This document shows, one piece after another, positions 46,601 to 58,480 of a DNA stretch of 64,000 bases. Positions within the stretch are counted from its first letter, which is position 1; the number at the start of each line of letters is the position of its first letter. The stretch comes from Phlebiopsis flavidoalba (lineage: Eukaryota > Basidiomycota > Agaricomycetes > Polyporales > Phanerochaetaceae): the NCBI GenBank assembly GCA_035772785.1, contig JAOCPU010000011.1, positions 124,001-188,000 on the forward strand, given 5' to 3'. The position numbers and the translations under genes are program-made. The notes below the pieces were generated by a model that saw only the letters and a program-made list of their open reading frames with translations, was not told where the DNA came from and ran no database searches.

Positions 46601-48891
46601 TACTCTTGCTCTATGGTGACAACCGCGCTCGTCTGTGGGACACCAAGACCCGAGAGTTTTGGCGGTCCACAAATGCAGACAAGGTCGATGAAATGCTCAA
46701 GCAAGGTGGATGGACGGAATGGTTAGATATCTTGTCAGCTTGCACACTCCTGTCTCATCCATAATCCAGGCCCGTACCCCGTGCATCCACCGACGCACCT
46801 ACCGTGATCACGGCGCTCTCAGGCAAAGAACGACATCCCGACGCAGGTGTGTGCGTTCCCCCTTTGTGAATTACGGTCCACTCACGTTGCAACAGCCGCA
46901 AGCCTCGTGCTCGATGTCGAGCCCTGCTGCTACATCTTTCTACTTTAGTACACACACAAAGGCTACTGAGCTTTCCACAAGTGTCGTTTCATCAATCAAG
47001 CGCGATTATCTCCGTGCCGTTCTCTCGATCCTCTTATCTTTTGGAACGAGTGAGGAAATCGATCGCATATGTCGCGACGGCCTCAAGATTCCGCCTTCGA
47101 GCGCTGCAGTTGGTCTTTCACGGTAGGTCATACAATTTACCCAAGGGTCAACACTGACATACTTGAGCAGCCACGGCGCAATAACTACTTTCCCTTCCTA
47201 TCGGGGTAATCACGCCTTTGGGCGACTTCTCCCGTGGTGGTGTCAGCAGCACGGTCAGTAGGTATCGCATCTCTGCTCCAAGTTCTTGCCCAACATAACG
47301 GTAAGTTTCGATCTCTTCACATCAGGGTGAGATACTCATGACTCGTAGATGATGCCCATACCGTCTTGGCGTTCTATGCGGCTTCCCTCACCCACTCCGT
47401 CGGTCCACCTTACCAGGCTCCGAATTTAGCGTACCTGGCGCGCCTGTGCCTGCACTCTTTCGGGTACGCACCTACCCATGACACTGTCCGTGTGAGAGGC
47501 TGACGTACCGGGCTCTACAGTGACCGATGTGCGGAATGCTGCGAGGATGTGTTTCGACGCTGAGATCGCTAGAATGGGCGATGAGGAAGTTGCAGGGGTC
47601 GTCGACAATTGGCAGTCGTACTGTGAGTGACGTCAAACATGACACGAGCGGGGACTGATCAGTGTGTAGTACCCTACCTACAAACCGAAGCGCAGAAAGA
47701 ATCCGTCAGAAGCGCGCTGTCACTGTTCATTTGCGGAACCATTGCCGTGGAGAAGTACACTTTACTACACACAACGTATGTTCTTGAAACATGTACGCCA
47801 TTCATGCTCACTCATGTTTGTAAATAGATCCCTCACCGACTTGGCCAAATCGATTGCTTTGTACCTGCACGACGAACGCTGCCCCTACAGAGCGCTGGGC
47901 AATAGATCTATGTTCACGAGGCTTCCCGGTATGGCAGCAGTACGTCGACGCCGTAGAGATGCTACGAGCGTTGTTTGCTCTGGCTACCGCTGGAAGAAAA
48001 GACAGCGCTCCCCATCAACCCGCAGTGGGTCAACAAGTCCCCGCAGCGCCGTGCTCAATATCGCTGAAGGAAACACGCCACTCTTCATGACCACCGTCTC
48101 TATGGATATCCTTCACCCCAAGAGTGTGCAACACCGAAAGTCTGTGATGCGGCTCGTAATATTCTTGATACACAAGGTGCGCAGTCTCTTAATGAAGACC
48201 TTCTCGAATGCTGACTCTGTGTAGAAACCTTTGGCGCTCTATAGCAAACCTTCCACGACTGGTCGAGGCTGTCGTCAAGTCCCTGGATCCGAACTCTACC
48301 CGCCGACCGCGATGCCGTTTTGGACTCGGCCACGGAAATTCTTGGACATATCGTGGACAGGTAATAAAAATCCTTCCTCTTGATGTATTCATATTCTGAT
48401 CAACTTCGCAGCTACCCTACTGTTGACTTCCATGGGCCAAGCCAACGTCTCGCTGTCGGAACGAGCGAAGGTGCAGTCGTCATGTACGATCTGAAGACGG
48501 CGACAAGGCTGTATGTACTTGAGGGCCACAAGAAGCGCACTACTGCTTGCGCTTTCTCGCCTGACGGCCTGACGGCGACTCGTGACCTTGTCCTTGGAAG
48601 AGTGCAGCGTGCTGGTCTGAGAAAGTGGGCTCTAGCTTCACGAGCTTTTTTATGCCCGGAGCACCACACCTCGTCAAGGCCACAGTGGCTCGGACCCCTT
48701 CAAGACGTATCCCTTCAACATTGGCGAGGATGGCAAGTGTGATTCTGAACTCTTTGACCACTCCACGCTCAGTAAAATTTGCAGGTGTCATGCAAATCAA
48801 AGATACCCTGGACCTTATTCACTTTGAGTGGTCTGGGGATCGTAGTGTGCGGGTCAAAATCCGAGGAGTAACCCTCACGTTCAGCACGTGA
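43690..48891 (+). CDS. WD40-repeat protein, WDR7/rabconnectin-3-beta-like
   Basis: Large WD40 protein; the animal relative WDR7 forms the rabconnectin-3 complex that regulates V-ATPase assembly. The C-terminal third is well readable: FDAEIARMGDEEVAGVVDNW (about 47550), LYLHDERCPYRAL (about 47860), CSRGFPVWQQYVDAVEMLRA (about 47915), NTPLFMTTVSMDILHPKSVQ (about 48075), NLPRLVEAVVKSLDPNST (about 48250), then the conserved WD pair YPTVDFHGPSQRLAVGTSEG, AVVMYDLKTATRLYVLEGHK, KRTTACAFSPDG (48410-48570), VGSSFTSFFMPGAP, and the end DRSVRVKIRGVTLTFST with TGA at 48889-48891. Earlier parts: LRKVCLGENNLLLLYGDNRA and RLWDTKTREFWRSTNADKVD (about 46570-46690), GDGYLAQCSLVQ, and DWSLDGPADGIALHTSEDG (about 44935). 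A Ser/Pro-rich segment followed by YVDFEDEQSQVEGDA and ALMLGNDKL (43.9-44.2 kb) is probably an internal linker of the same protein, so the true N-terminus is unresolved. Many short introns and frame changes. Confidence 0.72.
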
Positions 48892-49770
48892 AGTGTGTTA
48901 TGTTTAGGTTTTTGATACCCAAAGATAGCAATCGGAAGCTTGGTGGCGCTGATGTCGGAGTCTCTGGAGTTATGGTCGCGCTTTTGGCTTGTGTCATCAC
49001 GCACTTGTGTCTCTCCACGTTATATTGAGAATACTGACATAATCGTACGATGTTGCGGTGTCACCCGAAGGGCGAAAACGAATGTGTAGCCCATTGAACA
49101 AAGGAGACTAAAAGCTCGTCTCTCTCCTACAACAAGGAGGATAATATGTTGTGCAGTGCTGACCACTCTGGTTTTCTGCTAGAAAAGCAAGCTGTAGTGC
49201 ACTACAAATTTGGTGAGACTTGTTCTAGTCCGCGAAACGTTTCATTTCACCTTGTCTTTTCTTTCAATCGAAGGGGCCCAGCGGCGAGTCAACGCCCAGA
49301 GGTCTGCCGCCCATTCGGTCCCGCGGGCGTCTGCCTCCACGTGCGCAATTGATGGGAGAGTAGGACGTTGGCGAGTCTCACGAGAAAAACTTTTTATCAT
49401 GTTACACTGGGATTTTCAGGATGATTAGCAGAGGCCCAAGACACCTCCGCTTTTTTCTCTGGTTCTTACTCGTCCCGGAAGGTCAAAAAAAGGCAGCATA
49501 AATTCAGGTGGAAAACTCCTCTGGACCGGGCCGGGCGGCGTAGACCGCGAACGGCTCAGGAACGCCCCACAAATGTTTGATCGTTTTCACCTTGCTCTCC
49601 GCGCGCATGTGCTCCGTGGGACAATCTAGGGGCTTGAGGTCAGAGCCCACAATGTTTAACAGCGGCTAGTCAGGCCTAGTCAGGGCCAACGCCGTGAGAG
49701 GTTGATGCAGACGGTCCCTCCGGTATACCGTCAAGTGTTTGATGGTATTTGTGGAAGGGCCCGAGCAAGT
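48892..49770. other. Intergenic between the WD40 and ABCC genes
   Basis: No recognisable coding; contains 3' flank of the WD40 gene and the ABCC promoter. Confidence 0.4.
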
Positions 49771-49778
49771 GAATATAT
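49771..49778 (+). promoter_or_regulatory. Candidate TATA box of the ABCC gene
   Basis: An AATATATA-type word about 80 bases before the ATG at 49859. Confidence 0.35.
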
Positions 49779-49858
49779 ACCACTTGCCAGACGCCTTCAT
49801 AGCTCCATCTTCCACCCAGCAAGTTCTGGGACTCCCGACGCAAGTCTAAACGTCGAAA

Positions 49859-52800
49859 ATGACCTCGAGAAGTGCTGCTGCCAGTCTCGCCCAAGCCGAG
49901 TGAGTTTTTTGTAGTAGACGCTCATCGACCCGAAACTTGACGACGGCTATCGTCTAGGTCATGGTTGGACGAACGCGTTCTGCCAGGCTATGCAGCTGCT
50001 GTGTCGCTCTTGCTGCTTGCAGCTCATGTAGTATGGAACTCGTCATTGGTGAAGGCGCTGCGCGCTTCGCACAAAGATGAGAAACACGACACCGTTGTCT
50101 CCCCGGGAGGGTTCATCACTTCCCGGGGTGGCATAACAATCTTTATCTATAAGTTGACTAGACTTGGGTCCGTCCTAGCACTTCTAGCGTTAAATGCGGC
50201 CACGGTCGCAGCGGGTGACGCGACTTGGGTGGATACAGTGTTCGTCAGCGCCCTGGTATGTCTTCACATTCACGCGAACCTCGACATGCGCTCAGACAAA
50301 GTCTTAATCAAACTATGATTTTCAGGTCTACGCCACAATTCTCGCTGTATGCAACGTGCTAGTCGCCTCCCGTACAGCGCTTTTCGTCTCGTCACATCTG
50401 AGTTTTGTCACGTTCACTACTCTGGCCGTCTATCCTTTACCGCGACGTCTGGCCCTTGATGACTTTACACTTGAGCCCAAGGATAGCGCCGAGGGCGAAA
50501 TTATGTGGTACAAAGTATTCCTTGCGGCAATGGCTGGTGTCGCCCTACCAATCTTCGAGCCACTATCCGTATATTCCATATGATCCTGCGGTGAGTGCCA
50601 CACGACATCATGTGTAAAAATACGACCGAGGCTCACTGCACGGGCCAAATACTTCAGCATCCTATGGAAGTCCCGAATCCAGAGCAAACGGCTTGCATTG
50701 CCTCCTTCCTGTTATACGTCTTCCTGGACCCGATGATCTGGACTGCGTACCGCATGCCTCACCTTCCATTCGAGAAACTTCCGCCACTGTGCGACTACGA
50801 CGAGGTCAGGCATCTGATCAAGCGAGGATACCCGGTAAGAATAGTTACTTAAGTTCTCATGTCTGTACGCTTACAGAACACGTACAGAACCTCACAGGCA
50901 AGACAAGGGCAAGCCTGTTTTTAGGACTAATCCAAACTTTCAGGCGATCGCTTACCTTCCAAGTCCTCGCGATGGTTCTCATTGTATGTTTGGTGACAAT
51001 TGCGTTGATAACGTACTAATATAACGCGCATCTAGTCTTGTGGCAGGACCGCTACTCCCATCGGTACCAACAGGCTTCTTGCATATCTTGAGACTGGCGG
51101 TGAAGGCGCGATTGTGAAGCCTTGGGTATGGATCCTCTGGCTTTCTGGGGGTCCATTATTGGAAACTATCTGCTTCCAGCTTTTCATCTTCCTCTCAGTA
51201 CGTTTCGTCTCGTGTTGATTTTGTGACCCTTTTTACTGATAGTGAGACAGACCGGCTCATTAGCTCGCATGAACTCAATCTTCACATCCCCTCATTTTTC
51301 GACCATTTCATTGCGCATTCGCCTTAAATCTGATGTTTCGGAGACTAAGGAAGATGCGAACGCAGACACCCTCAGCTCATCCGCGACACTCATGGAAGAC
51401 GACTCCGAACACGGTGGCGACAGCCTTATTGTTGATGGTCCTTCCTCGACGCAGGTTGACGCGAGCGCAGCCATGTCCCGAGAGCAAACCAGAAAACACA
51501 TTAAAGACAGATGACGCGACCGCTGAAAAAACAAGGAGGTCAGCAAGGGCGGGAATTTCGCGGAAAGCTGAATAATCTCGTCACGAGCGATTTGGGAGAA
51601 CATGGTATTCGGACGGGACTTCCTGTTCATAGGTACGTACTCAGCACTCTCCATGGGTTAGCCGTAATTCAAGCGATATTAAAGTGCTCCTGGCTCCTCT
51701 CATGTCACCGCCATGTCAATGTGGTTCCTGGGTATGGAGTCTTGCTTGGGTGGAACCGCCAGTCAATGTGGGTCCTGTGAGTTCAGGATTCGTACTCTAG
51801 TGCCGTGTCTTGAATGAGATTATCCGCAGCTCATTTGTGGGCCTCGCGGTCATGATTATATTATTCCCTGTGCCGACTTGGATCAACCGCACAGACTAAC
51901 CAGGTGCAGAAGGACAAGACTGGACTTTGTAAGTTGGCCGTTCAATAAGCGCCTTTCTACGTGCTAATACGTCAATATAGACCGATGCACGTATACAGAG
52001 CGTATCTGAAGGTCGGTTATTATTACATCGGAAGCAACGTAAATTTTGAACTCTCGATAGCCTTGGGGATGCTTCGCATGATAAACTTTTGGGGTGGGCT
52101 GGGAAGAGCGAGTGAGCGGAATGGCTCTACGATAAAAGGGATGCAGAGCTCCGACTCGTGCTGGAAACGTAAACTGTTGGATCTATGGACTTATGGTTTG
52201 CCAAAGTACGTGTTCCACCGCCGACAAGTCCATAGGTGCCCGGCTGATGCCTGGCATTGTCAGTAAACATCATCCGGTTCTGCACACATGTTGGCGACTT
52301 ACGCGGGTCTACGTAAGTACACAAAGTGGTTTCAAGAATGATAGTGACCAATTTCGCAACCTAGACGTACCATCATGAAAAGGGAGCTTACAGGTAAGTA
52401 TTCTCGCCATACGAGTTAGGGAAGATATGGAATACGTTCAGCCTCGGTTGTGTTGCTCTTCCGTTGCCCGCGTTCCGTACGATACGAAGTCAGTTGGTCG
52501 ACGTGACGTGGTTCACGCAAGGTGTCATTGGAGGTATGATCATTCACGTATTGTTCGTAAGTTTTCGCTGAATCTATCGGACTAGCAAACGTATCCTTGG
52601 GCAGAATTTGCCGTCACGATTTCCTTAGACACTGTGAGTCAACCTGCTTTGCTCTGAATCCGAATGTACCAGGCACATGATTCTGACTTATTTTCAAGAC
52701 CGAACTCTTGGATATATTCACGTCAGCCGCTCATGAGGATGTGATTGACGACACAATCTACATACAAACACAACGACGAAATTGGCTTCGGGCAAGGCGG

Positions 52801-55800
52801 ATCTTCTCTCTGGTCGAGCGAGGACGGTGGTAGCGGAGACGGCACGGCGACACCGTCACGCCGGGCGTTCCGGCACTTGCGGATCGACGACGATGGTCGA
52901 GTTCAAGAGGGAACATTCAGCTTGGTCGTTGGTCCGACGGGCTCTGGCAAGACGTCGGTTCTCATGGCGCTACTGGGAGAAATGCATTATATGCCACGTG
53001 GCCCGGACTCTTGGTTCAACCTTTCCCCGCGACGGAGGTCGTAGCTTATGCGCACAGGAATCGTGGGTTCATAAAACGACACTATCAAAGTGCTGGTAAC
53101 CTCATTCGTCTGTTGCGCATTTGGTGCTCATCTAGTGAAACCAGGATAATATTCTATTCGGCGCCCCATATGATGAATCTCGCTACAAAGAAAGGTGCGT
53201 TCTCAGATATAAAGTGTTTGCCACTCATGACTTTCAATTCACACGTTAAAACAGTGATCTATCAATGTGGCTTGACCCGTGTGACCTAAGCTTGTTCGAC
53301 GCTGGGGACGAGACTGAGGTTGGTGTGAAAAGGGCTTTGACATTAAGGTGCGTGTACACGTAAAGCATCCATTAGGACTCCGCTGATATCCCTTCGACTA
53401 TAAGTGGCGGACAAAAAGCTCGCGTTACTTTGGCCAGAGCCGTCTACTCCTCCGCGGAGATATTACTACTAGACGACGTGAGCACGTCCTGAATCTCTGT
53501 TCAGGTGTGCCCAACACTGACGAAACTCTGAATAACGCAGGTACTCGCGGCTTTGGTGGGTAGCGCAATTATTTACCACTTTTCTCTGACTAACAACTTT
53601 CAGGACGTCCAAACATCTCGGTGGATTGTCGACAAGTGCTTCAAGGGCGACCTTATTCGAGGCAGGACTGTAATCCTTGTAGTGAGCGAAGGAGCGCATT
53701 CTCTCATCTCGCGATCAGCTTATTGATGCACGTACAGACGCATAATATTGCGATGGCAAGCCCTTTGGCCGATTTCGTCGTCTCTTTACGCGACGGGCGT
53801 GTCGTCAGCCAAGGCACAATCAATGACGCTCTCAGCAAGAACACGGAGCTCGCTGTCGAATTTGAACATGAAATGGAGGCTGTCGATGCAGAGGCCGAAA
53901 AAGATGATGTCATCGAACGAGGAGGCAGACTCAAAACCAACGGATGCTAAAACCAATGGAAGCAAGTTGGTAGTTGCCGAGGAGATCGCCATCGGCCGTG
54001 TTGGTTGGGGAAGCTGTGAGTTCTTCTTGTTCTCTTTTACTCAGCCTTGCTTATCACAATTTTCGTCAGATAAACTTATTTTCGATGGACTCGGAGGCAA
54101 AACGACCATTTACTTTCTGGATTCAGTATCTCGGTGTGGTCACTCTCGCGAAAATCGCACAAGTATTCGCGACGTGGTGGCTCGGCTACTGGGCGCAGCA
54201 GTACGGCCTACGTGAACCGGGGTGCGATAAAAGCATTTTTTGTGAGTGGCTTCACATCTCAGCTTTCGCCCGTCTAACGCGATTACAGTTATTTAGGAAT
54301 ATATAGTGCCATTTCGGCTTCCGACGCGCTTACTACGGCCTACTACGGCATTGTGTACACCTTCGGCACTCTGCGTGCATCTCGAGTGATTCACGCAGCA
54401 CTTATAAATTCACTTTTGCGGAGCACGTTCAAACGGTAAGTAAGCTGGTCATCACGTATTCTCGGTCTCTTCATTTCGGACTAGATGGGCTGGACGTCAC
54501 ACCTACGTCCGCGACGCAATTGCCCGCTGCACCCAAGACATACAAACCAGTAAGACGACTTTTGTCCCTCGATACGCCACAAATCCTCACGTATACGATC
54601 GCAGTTGATGACACATTGACGACCGAAATGGATTGGCTGAGTATGTTAATCGATTTTTCTCATAGACCGTTACTCACGATTGGGCACCGTAGTTGGTATA
54701 AACCATTGACATTCTCATTCGGCTGGCAATTGTCATATGGACGACACCTGTCTTCTGTATCCCTGCTATCCTTGTCGCGATATTTGGGCGGTTCGTGGGC
54801 AAGGTTTACATCAAAGCGCAACTATCAATCAAGCGAGAAATGTGTCGAACGCTACAAAAGCACCTGTTTCTCGCAGTGTTCGCAGTGCAGTCGCCGGTCT
54901 CAGTATGTCATTTCAGTATGACTCGTTTTTGCCCAGTCATTCTAACCGACATACAAAGTCTCCATCCGCGCGTACTCGGCACAGGACAGCTTTAGAAAAC
55001 ATGCTTTTTATAACCGTATCGATCATTACATGCGCACCGCGAGGCCATACTATAATTCGAACCGGTTCGTCGATGCTTGAACTAATACGCAATAATCCCG
55101 CTGACAGAACTACGTGTAGCTGGATCGGACAGCGTCTCTCGACACTCTGGGTCAATTGTTTACTGCATCCCTCGCGTTTCTACCCTCGTCTATGGCGGAA
55201 TAGGCGCCACTGCATCCACCATCGGCTTCGTCCTCAGTATGTCCTGTACGTATGAACCTTCTTATTGATACGACATTTTGTGCTCAAACGATTTCCCCAG
55301 CGTCTTTCAGTGAGATGCTTCTCTACTGGGTCCGCATCTACAACGACCTCGAAGGTATGTGCCTGCTGGCACGTTATCGCAGTTTCTGATTTTCTCATTC
55401 TTATCGCGCAGTCGCTGGGAATAGTCTCGAGCGTATCCAACAGTACATTGAGATAGATCATGAGCCCGAGCCCAAGGCATCTGGTCAGCCTCCGGCGTAC
55501 TGGCCGTCCAGTGGAGAACTCCACGTCGAGAAACTAAGTGCACGTTATTCGGTGGTAGGTTATGATAACACACGACGGGCAGTTCACCATACTGATTGCA
55601 TTCTAGGACGGTCCGCTCGTCCTTCGAGATGTTTCCTTCCATGTACGCGCGGGAGAGCGCGTCGGCGTTGGTAAGCGCTTCCGCACTAACTACTCGCAAA
55701 ATGGCACTAATATCATGGTAGTTGGCCGAACTGGATCCGGAAAATCGACTCTGACACTTGCTCTGCTTCGCTGCATCTACACTGAAGGAACTGTGATATA

Positions 55801-56649
55801 TGACGGTCTTCAAACGGACGCTCTTAACCTTGACTCTCTTCGCTCAAGCATTACTATCATCCCTCAAGTTGTCAGTATAATTTCGTGGTCCCGTATGGCC
55901 CTTGTCTCTAACATCGCTCCGCCCACAGCCCGAACTCATGAGTGGCTCGCTGCGCCACAACCTGGATATGTTTGATAAACACGACGATGCAGTGCTGAAC
56001 GACGCGTTGCGCGCCGCAGGCCTATTCTCCCTGCAGAATGAATCGGGATTGAAAACAGGCTCACTCTGGACTCCGAAATCGCGAGTGCAGGCGGGGAACC
56101 TCTCGGTCGGCGCAAAGGCAGATCATCGCCCTCGCGAGGGCTATGGTACGCCAGAGCAAGCTCCTGCATACTCGACGAAGCTACGTCGGCCATAGGTTGG
56201 TCATGATTATCACCTTGTCCTTGTCTGCTCGTATTGACTTCTGCATTCAGACTACGAGACCGACGCTGTGATCCAGTCCTCGCTGCGTAGCGAACTCAAG
56301 AGCGACGTGACAGTCATCACCGTCGCTCACCGTCTTCAGACCATCATGGACTAGGGCGACAAAATTGTAAGCAAATTCCACCGTACTCAACTCCATTGAC
56401 AGGCCCTGAGCTTCTTGCAGCTTGTTCTTGATGCGGTGCAAAGTGGTCGAGTTTGACGCTCCGAAAGCGCTTCTGAAGAATAAGGATGGACTCCTACGGG
56501 CCCTCGTAGAGAGGAGAGCTCTCGGACAAAGAGGCCCTGATTGCGATGGCCGAGGGCCAGGGGCTTGACGGTCTCAACAGGGCATTAGATCCAGTAGCTC
56601 CGCGTCTTGGGCGCAGCGTTACCCCCTTGAAAATCACTTGGTGTCGTTG
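49859..56649 (+). CDS. ABC transporter, ABCC (MRP-type) family
   Basis: Full-size exporter of conjugates or drugs at the plasma or vacuolar membrane. ATG 49859 (MTSRSAAASLAQAE) splices in frame across 49900-49957 to SWLDERVLPGYAAAVSLLLL, supporting this start. An N-terminal TMD0-like membrane domain (49.96-50.6 kb) is followed by LDPMIWTAYRMPHLPFEKLP, then TMD1 with RLLAYLETGGEGA, RIQSVSE, LGMLRMI and KLLDLWTYGLPK. NBD1: Walker A GPTGSGKTSVLMALLGEM (52931), signature SGGQKARVTLARAVYS (53405), Walker B ILLLDDV (53459), H-loop THNIAMASPLADFVVSLRDG. TMD2: 54.0-55.3 kb. NBD2: YWPSSGELHVEKLSARYSVD (55500), Walker A GRTGSGKSTLTLALL (55723), LSVG plus QRQIIALARAMVRQ (56100-56150), LDEATSAI, then TVITVAHRLQTIMD and VVEFDAPKALLKNKDGLLRA. 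NBD1 carries Asp-Asp instead of Asp-Glu after Walker B, the usual ABCC asymmetry. About 20 short introns; several frame changes within exons. The stop lies between 56550 and 56649, depending on frame. Confidence 0.9.
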
Positions 56650-57111
56650 AGGATTATATGCTTCAAGGAAATCTAGTAATAGCGGCCACGACAAGGCAAG
56701 TGATTAGATAGAAAGAATGTAACGACTAGAGAGAGTTATACGTTTGGATGAGATGTGTGTTACAAGTATGGAGAGTACGAAGTAAGGGTATCATCCCGCC
56801 GGGGTATTGCCTTCACACCGTGCACGAACACGAATAGCATGTTCATGGGGTCCATCGGAGTGCTGCAGGCTTCGCGCTGAGGTTTATATAGACGAATCGC
56901 TTGGGCAACCCTTCCGGCCTCCGTTCAGGGTGCCTTTCGTGGCGTCAATGTGCACGGCCATCATGAAGGAGCCTGTAGGAGCTCGCTAGGGCCGGGTGTC
57001 CGGACCTGACAACTTGTGTGAATGACAGCATTTATAGAAAGCAAATAAAAAACGCACCTGATGTCGAGATTATTAGGCTGAACGTTTCTCGGTCGTCGTA
57101 TTGGAATCTAG
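56650..57111. other. Short intergenic stretch between convergent genes
   Basis: No recognisable coding; 3' ends of the ABCC and DUF202 genes face each other here. Confidence 0.4.
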
Positions 57112-57852
57112 TTAATCCCTGGTCAGACGAGTAGTTACGCTGATTATACGCCACTTACCGATGCACTTCACGTCGTCTTTGAATGCACGCCAAGTAGGGA
57201 CACCAAACACTATCACAATGATGGTTCCAAGGAGAATCGCCAGTAGAATACTACTTGTGCGTGCCACAGGATAGTTTCCTCCAAGCAAGGGCGTTTTTGT
57301 ATGGCAAAAAATATATCTGACCACGCCGAAACAGAGCGTAGCAAGGCCAAGTGCGATGACAGTCGCGCCGATAGGGCGTGACACGGCTCGAAGTGCCTTG
57401 TTTTGTGGTCTCCGCAGAAATAGTGAACAGCTGCACGAGCGCTGCGGACACGGTTTGAGACATCTTTAAATAAGTCTTTCATGGACACAAATGAAGGCTC
57501 ACCAACGCCGGTAGACGCTATCGTGAGGCTCGTGCGCACATATGCCAAGAAAGTCCTCTCGGACGCAAGGTGGTCGCGTCAGCGACGCTGCCGGAGTTTC
57601 TCCAGGGTCAGCGCGGGGTTCCAGGTTCTCAGATCCGGCCAATCTCCTCTCTGTGTTCCTCGACATCCTGCCACCTTTCAGCGTCGCATCTTTCTCTGTA
57701 GTTATTGCAGCACAATCGCAAGTCTCCGCACATGTGTGATTGTCTGCTGAGTGATGGCTTTCGTCTGCGTGATCGCCACATCGCTCGTGGTCCGAGGGTG
57801 TCTCGGCAAGAGTGGGCTGTTCATCGACAGGGGAACTCGTATGACTATCCAT
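57112..57852 (-). CDS. DUF202-domain membrane protein (YidH/VTC1-like)
   Basis: Small integral membrane protein with three predicted helices. ATG at 57850-57852 gives a hydrophilic, His/Cys-containing N-terminus (MDSHTSSPVDEQPTLAETPS), then ENLEPRADPGETPAASL and the DUF202 start REDFLG..AYVRTSLTIASTGV (helix 1, about 57540-57490; one frame change). After a frame change come ALVQLFTISAE, then RPIGATVIALGLATLCFGVV RYIF (helix 2, about 57370) and TSSILLAILLGTIIVIVFGV (helix 3, about 57240). The open frame stops with TAA at 57112, but a GTAAGT donor near 57153 and a CCAG acceptor near 57123 suggest a last small intron, so the annotated tail may be intronic. In fungi this fold is found in VTC-type vacuolar proteins and uncharacterised membrane proteins; the role here is unknown. 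Confidence 0.75.
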
Positions 57853-58480
57853 ATCCGAGCAAGTCTGGGGTGTGGCGGGACGGAGAGGTCAGGAGTCGGG
57901 GTCCGGCGGGGGCTTGCAGCCCCCTTACTGGGCTCGCACGGCTTTTAAACATCCCAGCCGACGTCGAGCTCCAGGTTATCCGAATTGGCGTGAAAAATGC
58001 TCGCGGCTCAGGCGACGATCACGGATTCCAAATTGTCTCCGGCTCGTGCAAGGGTGCAACGGGGCCGAAACGTAAATGTGCCAGTGAATGGGCGACTAGA
58101 AAAGTTTGGGAAGCCGGGAGAGCAGTAACAGAGTTCAAGATCACGGTGTTCGTGTGAGGGGACAAGTCCGTATGAGTGACAATCAGGCCCAGAATGTCTC
58201 GTTTGACACCCATTTCGGAGACGATTGGGCAAAAAGCGCTCTTTTTAGCGGCGCGTTTCCATCTTTGGAGTATATTTGGGCTAATCACCGCTCCGCTGAC
58301 GTAGTTACTCCAATCGCGCCTGTTTTTTGGAGGACATCTTACCATTACTAGCTGGAATTTGTCGGGTCAAAAAGTGACCATGCTCTCAGATGACGAGAAT
58401 AAGGGGTACGTATCCATGTAATTCTAGGCATAGGAGCGCAGAATTACGAATAGTGTGCTCGTGTGAGAGGATCTGCTACC
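57853..58480. other. Stretch without a recognised gene
   Basis: Overlapping open frames on both strands at 57870-58350, none with family features. It probably includes the promoter of the DUF202 gene. Confidence 0.35.
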